IMG/VR virus record: IMGVR_UViG_3300020477_000048
Span: 1 to 46,639 of that record
Strand: one strand, 5' to 3'
Length of the DNA: 46,639 nucleotides
DNA from: a virus
The translations under genes were made by a program, and so were the position numbers. How positions within the stretch are numbered: position 1 is the stretch's first letter; each line of letters opens with the position of its first letter. Below, in pieces: positions 26,117 to 31,059 of this stretch. The notes beneath the pieces are model-generated. The model did not search any database and had not been told where the DNA came from. It saw only the letters and a list, made by a program, of their open reading frames with translations.

Positions 26117-26339
26117 CGCTCATCTCCTCTAGTAATGTGCCATTGATAGATACGATAGACAAGTCCATCATAACAGTTGCTTCATTAGGTAAGCCTTCAT
26201 TTACTGTTACCTCTAGTGTAGCAATGCTATTATCCATGTCTAACATTTTCTCTACAATCATACGTACTCCCTTGTCCATTGTGATTTCGGTAGCTTTACC
26301 AAAATCTATGGTGGGTTCATACTCTACTTCTAATCCCAT
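26103..26339 (-). CDS. Small acidic protein, unknown
   Basis: 78 residues, acidic, beginning MGLEVEYEPTIDFGKATEIT, with alternating hydrophobic strands suggesting a small beta-rich fold. It overlaps the CobS-like gene by 14 bases and the preceding gene by 10. The tight packing suggests a partner of the CobS/CobT pair or a regulatory protein, but no family is recognised. Confidence 0.6.
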   Translation of the reverse strand: MGLEVEYEPTIDFGKATEITMDKGVRMIVEKMLDMDNSIATLEVTVNEGLPNEATVMMDLSIVSINGTLLEEMSDAES

Positions 26340-26641
26340 AAGTTCACCCTCAATATAAATATATTGTCATCCTTGATATCCTCACTAACGTGAGCTATAT
26401 CTTCTATGACTTTAGTTAATTCTTTATCTACTTCCTCATCCTCACAAGGATGAGGTAAACTTTCTACTTCATCATCTCTAGAGTGAGTAGAAGATAATCT
26501 CTCTACTTTCACCTTGTAAAACTGTGTAAACAAGGGCATTGTAGCTAACACCTTAAACGCTGTCCTTTCATTACCTAACCAAATACCTGACAATTTAATA
26601 CCTGACAATTTAATACCAGCTTGTCGCTTTAATCTTACCAT
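26330..26641 (-). CDS. Hypothetical protein with duplicated GIKLS pentapeptide
   Basis: 103 residues: a basic N-terminus with a perfect 15-bp duplication (GIKLSGIKLSGIW), a middle of hydrophobic residues and a strongly acidic C-terminal half. It begins the section of the leftward operon downstream of the sigma factor gene; a 63-base gap with a hairpin precedes it. AGGAG occurs at a suitable distance before ATG. No function can be assigned. Confidence 0.6.
   Translation of the reverse strand: MVRLKRQAGIKLSGIKLSGIWLGNERTAFKVLATMPLFTQFYKVKVERLSSTHSRDDEVESLPHPCEDEEVDKELTKVIEDIAHVSEDIKDDNIFILRVNLWD
26582..26611. repeat. Two tandem copies of a 15-bp unit
   Basis: The unit AATACCTGACAATTT occurs twice in a row (26582-26596 and 26597-26611) inside the start of the 103-aa gene. 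It keeps the reading frame and adds five residues, consistent with a recent slippage duplication. Confidence 0.9.
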
Positions 26642-26669
26642 AGGTTTCTCCTCTGTCTTCCCCCTTTAC

Positions 26670-26692
26670 GCGTGACGGCTTCGCCGTTGCGC
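26670..26692. other. GC-rich hairpin between sigma factor gene and downstream operon
   Basis: GCG-TG-ACGGC, loop TTC, GCCGT-TG-CGC: five inner and three outer pairs around a mismatch. No U-tract follows on the minus strand. It occupies the only notable gap within the leftward operon and could be an RNA-processing, stabilising or partial termination element separating the early genes (27-28 kb) from the replication genes. Confidence 0.5.
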
Positions 26693-26704
26693 ACATGTGT
26701 AGCA

Positions 26705-27268
26705 TTAAGTAGTCCTTTCTACTTGATTTAATATTATTTGTCTAGCTCTGTGTAATCTCGAACGTACTGTACCTAACGCCCATCCTAGTTTGTCACTAAT
26801 CTCATGGTAGCTTAGGTTATGTTCTTCTCGTAGTAAGAACACCTCCCTCAACTCAGTAGATAGGTTAGCTAGTGCTTTGTCTATACTATCCTGTGTCTCC
26901 CTTGTTACTAGTAATGCTTCAGGTGTATCATTGTCATGTGTCTTAATGCTAAGATCAGTAAACAAATCGGGATCATCTATATGTACTTCTAGTTTCTTAT
27001 TACTATTACTGCTTGATGTCAAGTAATTCTGTGCTGTATTAATTGCTATCCTATACAACCATGTATAGAAAGCACTATCTCCCTTGAAAGAATCCAATGC
27101 TATATATGCTTTCATGAATGTATCTTGAACAAGATCATCCACTTGATTAGCATCCTTAACATACTTGTATATTAGTTTATATATACGTTCTTGATACTTC
27201 AATACTAAAGAATTGAATGCATCAGTATCACCAGCTTGTACCTTATGTACTACAGTAGCATCACTCAT
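26705..27268 (-). CDS. RpoE-like ECF sigma factor
   Basis: 187 residues, the usual ECF length. Region 2 is nearly that of E. coli sigma-E: the stretch ALDSF-GDSAFYTWLYRIA-NTA-NYL is shared (from memory of RpoE). Region 4 ends GTVRSRLHRAR against GTVRSRIFRAR, the -35 reading helix. ECF factors bind core RNA polymerase and direct it to GGAACTT / GTCTAA type promoters. The start overlaps the lipoprotein stop (ATGA), so the two are translationally coupled. No anti-sigma factor (RseA-like) is encoded nearby. The genome has no phage RNA polymerase, so this factor is the best candidate late-gene activator; a matching promoter precedes the late operon at 30883-30910. The close similarity suggests capture from a gammaproteobacterium. 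Confidence 0.92.
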   Translation of the reverse strand: MSDATVVHKVQAGDTDAFNSLVLKYQERIYKLIYKYVKDANQVDDLVQDTFMKAYIALDSFKGDSAFYTWLYRIAINTAQNYLTSSSNSNKKLEVHIDDPDLFTDLSIKTHDNDTPEALLVTRETQDSIDKALANLSTELREVFLLREEHNLSYHEISDKLGWALGTVRSRLHRARQIILNQVERTT

Positions 27269-27585
27269 ACTCCACCTACTTTCATAGTTACACCATACTG
27301 ATTGATGCTATCATCTTGTGTCTTATTATTAAATGGGAAGCCACATGTTATATGTGACAAGTGTTCATAGTGACTAGCTAATACTATTAAATCTGATATT
27401 CTATGTTCTAATCCCAATTCAAAGCTAGAGTTCTCTGATGTACAGGCTGACCAATCACTATTGATGTCTTTATATATACCTATCTTAGCATACGGTTGAG
27501 TACCTGCACATCCTGATACATTAAGTGCTATCACTATAAATACTAGTAATAACAATAGTCTTTGCCAAGTATTTAATGCAATCAT
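27265..27585 (-). CDS. Lipoprotein coupled to the sigma factor gene
   Basis: 106 residues with a lipoprotein signal: positive start, hydrophobic core LLLLLVFIVIALN and lipobox VSGC (Cys about 26). The mature part is about 80 residues with alternating strand pattern and two further Cys. It overlaps both neighbours by four bases (ATGA). Early phage lipoproteins often block receptors or superinfecting phage (for example T5 Llp). A link to envelope stress signalling is possible given the RpoE-like neighbour, but is only an inference. Confidence 0.78.
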   Translation of the reverse strand: MIALNTWQRLLLLLVFIVIALNVSGCAGTQPYAKIGIYKDINSDWSACTSENSSFELGLEHRISDLIVLASHYEHLSHITCGFPFNNKTQDDSINQYGVTMKVGGV

Positions 27586-27791
27586 TTAAACATTCTCCAT
27601 TTTAATCTAGGATTGATGTGTCTCCATTCTAATGGGTACACGAGCGTGTTCATCTCAGCTTCCCTATTAGTAAAGAGCATGACATCTTCAAGCCCTTGTA
27701 TTACAGTGCTACGCTTAGTAACTTCAAGGTCTGTCCATCCTTCATATGTTTTAAACTTACGTGTATTTGTATTAAAGATTCCCTTCATCAA
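27582..27791 (-). CDS. Small early protein, unknown
   Basis: 69 residues, basic, mixed alpha/beta character (MMKGIFNTNTRKFKTYEGWT ...). Four-base overlaps with the genes on both sides place it in the early leftward operon, typical of small host-takeover proteins. No motif is recognised. Confidence 0.6.
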   Translation of the reverse strand: MMKGIFNTNTRKFKTYEGWTDLEVTKRSTVIQGLEDVMLFTNREAEMNTLVYPLEWRHINPRLKWRMFK

Positions 27792-27994
27792 TGTATACTC
27801 CTACTAAATGGTATTATATTACTAGGGATATCTTCAGTGCCATCTAACTGCCCTAATGTACGATATCCTTGTCGATGTGCTACTGCTAATCTATTGACTT
27901 CCTGCCATGCATCTTGAATAATAGTTAATATACCCTGTATCTCATCCTCAATTAATACATCTTCCCAACCTTCAGGCTTGTCCTCAATGCTCAT
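27788..27994 (-). CDS. Small early acidic protein, unknown
   Basis: 68 residues, acidic N-terminal half (MSIEDKPEGWEDVLIEDEIQ) with a helical middle. It overlaps the upstream gene by 11 bases and the downstream gene by four. Possibly a DNA-mimic or host-binding protein judging from charge, but nothing specific is visible. Confidence 0.58.
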   Translation of the reverse strand: MSIEDKPEGWEDVLIEDEIQGILTIIQDAWQEVNRLAVAHRQGYRTLGQLDGTEDIPSNIIPFSRSIH

Positions 27995-28172
27995 TAGCCA
28001 CCTCCCATGTTACGTTCTTATCCTTATAGAATAGAAACACATCACCAAACTTAGGGACATAAGCTAAGAACTGTGACGCTAGTGTAACACGTACCCGTGC
28101 ATGTTTAGCAACCTTAAACATATCACCTTCTAATATTACTATCTTATCCCCTATTTCTACATTCTGTTTCAT
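27984..28172 (-). CDS. First protein of the leftward operon, small beta-rich
   Basis: 62 residues from ATG 28172 (MKQNVEIGDKIVILEGDMFK), a short beta-rich protein with an SH3-like pattern (GDKIVILEG ... FGDVFLFYKDKNVTWEV). An upstream in-frame ATG at 28226 lies inside a terminator-like hairpin, so I reject it; AAGGA precedes 28172 at a good distance. First gene after the promoter at 28242-28250. Function unknown. Confidence 0.65.
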   Translation of the reverse strand: MKQNVEIGDKIVILEGDMFKVAKHARVRVTLASQFLAYVPKFGDVFLFYKDKNVTWEVANEH

Positions 28173-28191
28173 TGTGCAATCCTTGAGTTGT

Positions 28192-28224
28192 AAAAAAAGT
28201 GGCTTGGTCTTTCCGTGCCAAGCC
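28192..28224 (-). terminator. Leader terminator/attenuator before the leftward operon
   Basis: Read leftward: GGCTTGG, a ten-base loop, CCAAGCC, two bases, then seven T. This is a standard intrinsic terminator placed only about 20 bases downstream of the extended -10 promoter and just before the first gene. Unless read through, it would stop almost all transcripts of the early/middle operon, so it looks like a control point for antitermination. Confidence 0.65.
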
Positions 28225-28241
28225 ATGACGCTATTTTTCCT

Positions 28242-28250
28242 ATTATATCA
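28242..28250 (-). promoter_or_regulatory. Extended -10 sigma-70 promoter, leftward
   Basis: The minus strand reads TGATATAAT, a perfect extended -10 element (TGnTATAAT). No good -35 lies 16-18 bases upstream, which extended -10 promoters tolerate. Predicted start near 28235, driving the operon from 28172 to 13418. Confidence 0.6.
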
Positions 28251-28307
28251 CGTTAACAAATTAAATACCACGATTAACAGTACTGCCATCATCCACAATC
28301 CTAACAT
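28248..28307 (-). CDS. 19-aa hydrophobic peptide
   Basis: MLGLWMMAVLLIVVFNLLT is a single membrane-spanning helix without charged residues. GGAGGT sits six bases before ATG, one of the strongest ribosome sites in the region. It lies between the terminator at 28320-28345 and the extended -10 promoter, whose TG overlaps its stop codon. Could be a tiny membrane effector or a leader peptide; short length limits confidence. Confidence 0.42.
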   Translation of the reverse strand: MLGLWMMAVLLIVVFNLLT

Positions 28308-28319
28308 GTGTTGACCTCC

Positions 28320-28345
28320 AAAAAAAAGGGGAGCCGAAGCTCCCC
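28320..28345 (-). terminator. Strong intrinsic terminator after the first leftward gene
   Basis: Read leftward: GGGGAGC, a UUCG tetraloop, GCTCCCC, then eight T. It lies seven bases past the stop of the 130-aa gene, making that gene a separate short transcript from the divergent promoter. Confidence 0.92.
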
Positions 28346-28351
28346 TTAATG

Positions 28352-28744
28352 TCACGGGTTGATAATACCTGACGTACCGTCCTTGAACTTGTCAACAGTA
28401 GTCACGAAGCTGGGTTGACTCCTGAACTTGTCAATCTCTGCCAGCTTGCAGTAAGCAACACCGTACTTACCGTCAGCCTTGGTACGAACATACATCTGCA
28501 CTGGTTCGCCCCACTTAGTCGCACTTACTTGTGCTCCTTCACGCCGCCGGACTACCTGATGCACTGGAACTTTACCAGCAATGCTACTCATGTCCGTCTT
28601 CTGCACGACAACTTCACGTTGCGTTGGAGCCGGAGCAGGTGCATCTGCCTGTAACGTTGCAATCCCCTGTGCGATCACCTGAATACTCGCTTCAAGTGCA
28701 TCTAGCCGTGTGGCTAGTTCCTGCGTAGTTACTCGCTTTGCCAT
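28352..28744 (-). CDS. Early protein, 130 aa, singly transcribed
   Basis: ATG at 28744 (MAKRVTTQELATRLDALEAS) is preceded by GGGAGG at eight bases; a longer in-frame form exists but lacks such a site. The N-terminal 35 residues form an amphipathic or coiled-coil helix, then an Ala/Pro linker, then a compact C-terminal domain containing WGEPVQMYVRTKADGKYGVA. Codon use is more GC-rich than in the late genes. The dedicated promoter, strong ribosome site and terminator imply high early expression. Function unknown. Confidence 0.75.
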   Translation of the reverse strand: MAKRVTTQELATRLDALEASIQVIAQGIATLQADAPAPAPTQREVVVQKTDMSSIAGKVPVHQVVRRREGAQVSATKWGEPVQMYVRTKADGKYGVAYCKLAEIDKFRSQPSFVTTVDKFKDGTSGIINP

Positions 28745-28796
28745 AGTGAACCTCCCTTGGTCACGTTGTCTTGGAAAATTTTCTCGTTCACTCTCT

Positions 28797-28825
28797 CGCG
28801 TGACGACTTCGTCGTCGATCACGCG
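28797..28825. other. Long hairpin in the leader of the 130-aa gene
   Basis: CGCGTGA pairs with TCACGCG around an inner CGAC/GTCG stem with a three-base loop. It lies in the presumed 5' leader of the leftward 130-aa transcript, about 50 bases before its ATG, and may stabilise or regulate that mRNA. It resembles the hairpin at 26670-26692 (both contain GCGTGACG followed by a TTC loop). Confidence 0.5.
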
Positions 28826-28875
28826 TGTCACACGTAGCAGTTTCGTTTCATTCTGTCAACACTGTGTTTATATAC

Positions 28876-28903
28876 AGTATAAATGTGGATAAAATAGGGA
28901 CAA
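28876..28903 (-). promoter_or_regulatory. Sigma-70 promoter, leftward, for the 130-aa gene
   Basis: Minus strand TTGTCC (28903-28898), 16-base spacer, TATACT (28881-28876). The -10 has one mismatch to consensus and the -35 two. A perfect DnaA box fills most of the spacer. TTGACA just upstream, at 28916-28911 on the minus strand, is an alternative -35 for another start. Confidence 0.5.
28884..28892 (+). promoter_or_regulatory. Isolated DnaA box inside the leftward promoter
   Basis: TGTGGATAA is a perfect match to the DnaA box (TTATCCACA on the other strand). It sits between the -35 and -10 elements of the leftward promoter, about 1.7 kb from the DnaA-box cluster at 30562-30701. Confidence 0.6.
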
Positions 28904-28910
28904 AATGCTA

Positions 28911-28950
28911 TGTCAAGAAGTGTTAAGATTTGTCAAGAATTGTTAAGATG
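28911..28950. repeat. Four phased 10-bp repeats at the divergent promoter
   Basis: TGTCAAGAAG, TGTTAAGATT, TGTCAAGAAT and TGTTAAGATG follow each other without gaps: two near-identical 20-bp units, each made of two 10-bp halves of pattern TGTYAAGAWK. Spacing of one helical turn puts all copies on the same DNA face. Likely an operator for a cooperative regulator acting on both divergent transcripts. Confidence 0.75.
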
Positions 28951-28966
28951 ACTTTATTATTATAAC
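28930..28966 (+). promoter_or_regulatory. Candidate rightward early promoter
   Basis: TTGTTA (28940-28945) followed after 15 bases by TATAAC (28961-28966), or TTGTCA (28930-28935) with TATTAT (28955-28960) at 19 bases. Neither spacing is ideal, but the AT-rich block lies just before the first rightward gene and the -35 elements fall within the phased repeats. Confidence 0.38.
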
Positions 28967-29018
28967 AATGTCAGGCATAAGGGACACTCAATTAACGTAA
29001 CAACAAGGAGCAAGACAC

Positions 29019-29174
29019 ATGTACCAATTTGACGACAACGTAAACGACACAATGACGCTAGAAGCAGCACTAGAAATCGTAGAGAACAGAGAAGAAGGAA
29101 TAGGTGTTGATTATGACGCTGACCTCCCATTTGAAATAGCAGCACTTAATGCTGCACTGGATGCACAAGAATGA
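29019..29174 (+). CDS. 51-aa acidic protein, first gene of the small rightward operon
   Basis: ATG at 29019 follows AAGGAG by eight bases. The product begins MYQFDDNVNDTMTLEAALEI and is strongly acidic and helical. Its stop overlaps the next start as ATGA. Position right after the divergent promoter marks it as an early gene; small acidic early proteins often bind host enzymes, but no motif supports a specific role. Confidence 0.72.
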   Translation: MYQFDDNVNDTMTLEAALEIVENREEGIGVDYDADLPFEIAALNAALDAQE

Positions 29175-29545
29175 GTGCAACAGATGCTGAGCTTGTTGAG
29201 GCAATGAATCAGAATATGTGGCTAGGAATTGAAGGGACCATGTTCGGTGAAATTGCCCGCTATTACGCCGTGGATAAGGGTGCTGGAAAAACGGTCTACC
29301 GTGATCCAGAAACACCGGCAACAATCACGCTATCCGGTAGGCAATATGATGACGATGCTCTGGGAATGCTTGATGGCCCATTTCGGTATGTTGCATGGGA
29401 CTTGATCGACGGTACTCTACAACGCAAGATCAGTGCCAATATCCGACGACGAAAGAAGGGTACAAAGCGTCAACAAAAAGCAGCTAAAAGGGCTGCTGCA
29501 AAAGCACGAAAATTATTAGCTAAAAGTGGAGAGTTTGTACTATGA
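29171..29545 (+). CDS. Early protein with very basic C-terminal tail, 124 aa
   Basis: The N-terminal 85 residues are mixed and mildly acidic; the last 35 are packed with Lys, Arg and Ala (RRRKKGTKRQQKAAKRAAAK) like a histone-type tail. This suggests DNA or RNA binding. Four-base overlaps link it to both neighbours. Family not recognised. GC-richer than the late genes. Confidence 0.7.
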   Translation: MSATDAELVEAMNQNMWLGIEGTMFGEIARYYAVDKGAGKTVYRDPETPATITLSGRQYDDDALGMLDGPFRYVAWDLIDGTLQRKISANIRRRKKGTKRQQKAAKRAAAKARKLLAKSGEFVL

Positions 29546-29814
29546 AATTATTAATAGAAGTAGAGGGCATCGAGCAGCGCATCGATGAATTATTATATGA
29601 TTTAGTACGCGTAGATTGCACCGAAGGAGAGATCGACAAGTACGATTATGGCATGATTCCTGAGCCTCAATCGATGGTCATTTGGGATTTGATTTCCGAC
29701 GCTCAAGACAACATCCATCATGTCCGCAAAATTGTAGCTGCCACTCGTAGGCAGCTAGCCGCTGAAAAGCAGATATCTAAACTATGCACTGGGGCAAAGA
29801 AAAAGCTCGACTAG
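29542..29814 (+). CDS. Early helical protein, 90 aa
   Basis: Starts MKLLIEVEGIEQRIDELLYD with an acidic N-terminal helix, followed by a basic C-terminal helix (KIVAATRRQLAAEKQISKLC). Overlaps the upstream gene by four bases and is followed by a strong terminator 24 bases after the stop. Function unknown. Confidence 0.7.
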   Translation: MKLLIEVEGIEQRIDELLYDLVRVDCTEGEIDKYDYGMIPEPQSMVIWDLISDAQDNIHHVRKIVAATRRQLAAEKQISKLCTGAKKKLD

Positions 29815-29838
29815 ACACCCTTAGCATGCACCACTCAA

Positions 29839-29863
29839 GGGCCGCGACTGCGGCCCTTTTTTT
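29839..29863 (+). terminator. Intrinsic terminator
   Basis: GGGCCGC, loop GACT, GCGGCCC and seven T on the plus strand. Ends the 29019-29814 operon. Confidence 0.95.
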
Positions 29864-29926
29864 GACAACGCCATCATATGAGCTTATGGTGCTCGCACCA
29901 TTTAACTACATCAGGAGCGCTACAAC

Positions 29927-30115
29927 ATGGAAATTATTCGCATTCGAAAGAACCAATACAAAGAGTATGAAGTGCCGGCCCCGACACCTAAATCAATCTA
30001 TTACACCGACGATCTTGCTGACGCAATTGCAACAGCCAAAATGATGCATGGTGATGGCCCTACAGACCCCACCATTCAGGTCAAGGTTAGACACGGCAGT
30101 TATACGTCAGACTGA
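29927..30115 (+). CDS. Early protein, 62 aa
   Basis: ATG is preceded by AGGAG at nine bases. Product begins MEIIRIRKNQYKEYEVPAPT and has a short strand-helix-strand pattern. It is bracketed by two near-identical terminators, so it forms its own transcription unit or depends on read-through. No family recognised. Confidence 0.7.
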   Translation: MEIIRIRKNQYKEYEVPAPTPKSIYYTDDLADAIATAKMMHGDGPTDPTIQVKVRHGSYTSD

Positions 30116-30135
30116 CCCACTACAGCACCATCTAG

Positions 30136-30161
30136 GGGCCGCCTTGTGCGGCCCTTTTTTT
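30136..30161 (+). terminator. Intrinsic terminator, second copy of the GGGCCGC type
   Basis: GGGCCGC, loop CTTGT, GCGGCCC and seven T. The stem is identical to that at 29839-29863, suggesting duplication of a gene-terminator cassette or recombination between such cassettes. Confidence 0.95.
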
Positions 30162-30558
30162 GTCCAGCCCTTAACCCTGTATCCAGTCTTTAGAGATCGT
30201 CCCGTAGAAGCGCTCTAAAACGCTCCTTGGTCTGGTCTGGTAATCACTCGCGGCGTACGTTCTTTTAATGCTTCCGTGGCGGGCCAGATTTACGGGCCGG
30301 TGAATCCGTGTTTGTTTCCATAATGCCAAACAGATTTGGATTATGTACCAGACGGCCTGTACTGGACGATCAGGAGGCACCCTAAACAGTGACGGCCCTA
30401 TCCAGTATCCGGTGATCTGACGGCCTCTGACATTGGCCTATCACTATTATTAATGTGGTGGCTGTCATTTCTATTACCAGCTGGTTAAATATTGACCACT
30501 TGCTATCAAAATAGAAGCAACAAACAAATAGAATTCATCTAATAGAATCAATAACTTA
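30162..30558. other. Non-coding segment upstream of the DnaA-box cluster
   Basis: I see no supported gene here. The left part (30162-30430) is GC-richer than the rest of the non-coding region and contains three direct copies of GACGGCC at 30351, 30391 and 30419, plus a TGGTC triplet near 30228. From about 30440 it becomes AT-rich. The short repeats may be protein sites flanking the origin. Confidence 0.4.
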
Positions 30559-30561
30559 GAC

Positions 30562-30701
30562 TGTGGATAACTTCAATAATATTGGTAGTAAGCTGTGGAT
30601 TCCTTGTTAGTATCTTGTTAATTAGTGTTAATATCCTGTGCATAACTTGTTAACAACCTGTGGATAAACTTGTGCATAACTTGTGGATAAGTTGTGGATA
30701 A
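30562..30701 (+). other. DnaA-box cluster, probable replication origin
   Basis: Six perfect boxes of form TGTGSATAA, all in the same orientation, begin at 30562, 30637, 30659, 30671, 30682 and 30693, with a degenerate one at 30594. The last four start 12, 11 and 11 bases apart, about one helical turn. This matches how DnaA filaments form at bacterial origins. AT-rich sequence lies on both sides (30440-30560 and 30870-30940) and could be the unwinding element. The region is non-coding and sits between the early genes and the late promoter. Confidence 0.75.
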
Positions 30702-30720
30702 CTTTCGCTTCGGCGGCGGG

Positions 30721-30777
30721 CGTTCCGTGCTTGCACGAACGGCTTTAGCCGATCAATGGACGTATCGCTTTAGCGAT
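30721..30777. other. Three adjacent small hairpins next to the DnaA boxes
   Basis: CGTTCCGTGC/GCACGAACG with one bulge (30721-30741), GGC-TTTA-GCC (30741-30750) and ATCGC-TTTA-GCGAT (30764-30777). The last two share the loop TTTA. Could be single-strand initiation signals or primase sites in the origin. Confidence 0.55.
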
Positions 30778-30882
30778 CCTGCAATCGGTCTATAGGGGGA
30801 GGGGGTCACTACCCCTAGACCTTCCTTATAAAGCCACACTGAAATTATCTCGGAGAAATGTTGGGAAGCTTGGAAAATAATC

Positions 30883-30910
30883 AGAACTTTTCATAAAAAA
30901 TATTGTCTAA
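30883..30910 (+). promoter_or_regulatory. Sigma-E-type promoter for the late operon
   Basis: AGAACTT (30883-30889), 15 bases, then GTCTAA (30905-30910). The sigma-E consensus is GGAACTT and GTCTAA; seven of seven but one match at -35 and all six at -10, with the same spacing as the E. coli rpoE P2 promoter (from memory). It points rightward into the late genes starting at 31060, with a leader of about 145 bases. Confidence 0.65.
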
Positions 30911-30931
30911 TACCTTTAGAAGGTTTATAGT
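30903..30931 (+). promoter_or_regulatory. Overlapping sigma-70-like promoter candidate
   Basis: TTGTCT (30903-30908), 17 bases, TATAGT (30926-30931): four and five matches of six. It overlaps the sigma-E element and its -10 lies at the centre of the 20-bp palindrome, so host polymerase could use it unless a repressor is bound. Confidence 0.4.
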
Positions 30932-30940
30932 TATAAACCT
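30921..30940. promoter_or_regulatory. 20-bp palindrome at the late promoter (operator-like)
   Basis: AGGTTTATAGTTATAAACCT has perfect nine-base arms around GT. It covers the -10 of the sigma-70-like promoter and the expected start region of the sigma-E-like promoter. Size and symmetry fit a dimeric regulator site. Confidence 0.7.
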
Positions 30941-30946
30941 ACGTTA

Positions 30947-30977
30947 GGAGTCGTAGCCTCCCTAGAGGGTCGGCTCC
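30947..30977 (+). other. Structured RNA element in the late leader
   Basis: GGAGTCG pairs with CGGCTCC (one G-U pair), enclosing an inner CCTC-ccta-GAGG stem. It falls within the untranslated leader of the late transcript and may protect the 5' end. Confidence 0.55.
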
Positions 30978-31010
30978 GAATAACGTTACTAGTAAAAATG
31001 CATGGGGGTC

Positions 31011-31038
31011 TATCTGAAGAGTCAGATAAACTCTTTTT
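31011..31038 (+). other. Hairpin with T-run before the late genes
   Basis: TATCTGA, loop AGAG, TCAGATA, five bases, then five T. Weak AU-rich stem, so at best a pause or partial terminator in the leader, 22 bases before the first late start codon. Confidence 0.45.
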
Positions 31039-31059
31039 CGTATCTCAATTGGAGTATGT

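Noticed and set aside
27984-28226. Start of the first leftward-operon protein at 28226
   Set aside because: The first 18 codons would be the terminator hairpin and its T-run; AAGGA favours the ATG at 28172.
28352-28831. The longer form of the 130-aa early protein starting at 28831
   Set aside because: GGGAGG at eight bases favours the ATG at 28744, and the extra 29 residues would run through the leader hairpin.
30171-30380. A 69-aa minus-strand frame in the non-coding control region
   Set aside because: No ribosome site, no neighbouring genes on that strand, and it lies between a terminator and the DnaA-box cluster; composition does not resemble the other proteins. A faint resemblance to a recombinase C-terminus was too weak to keep.
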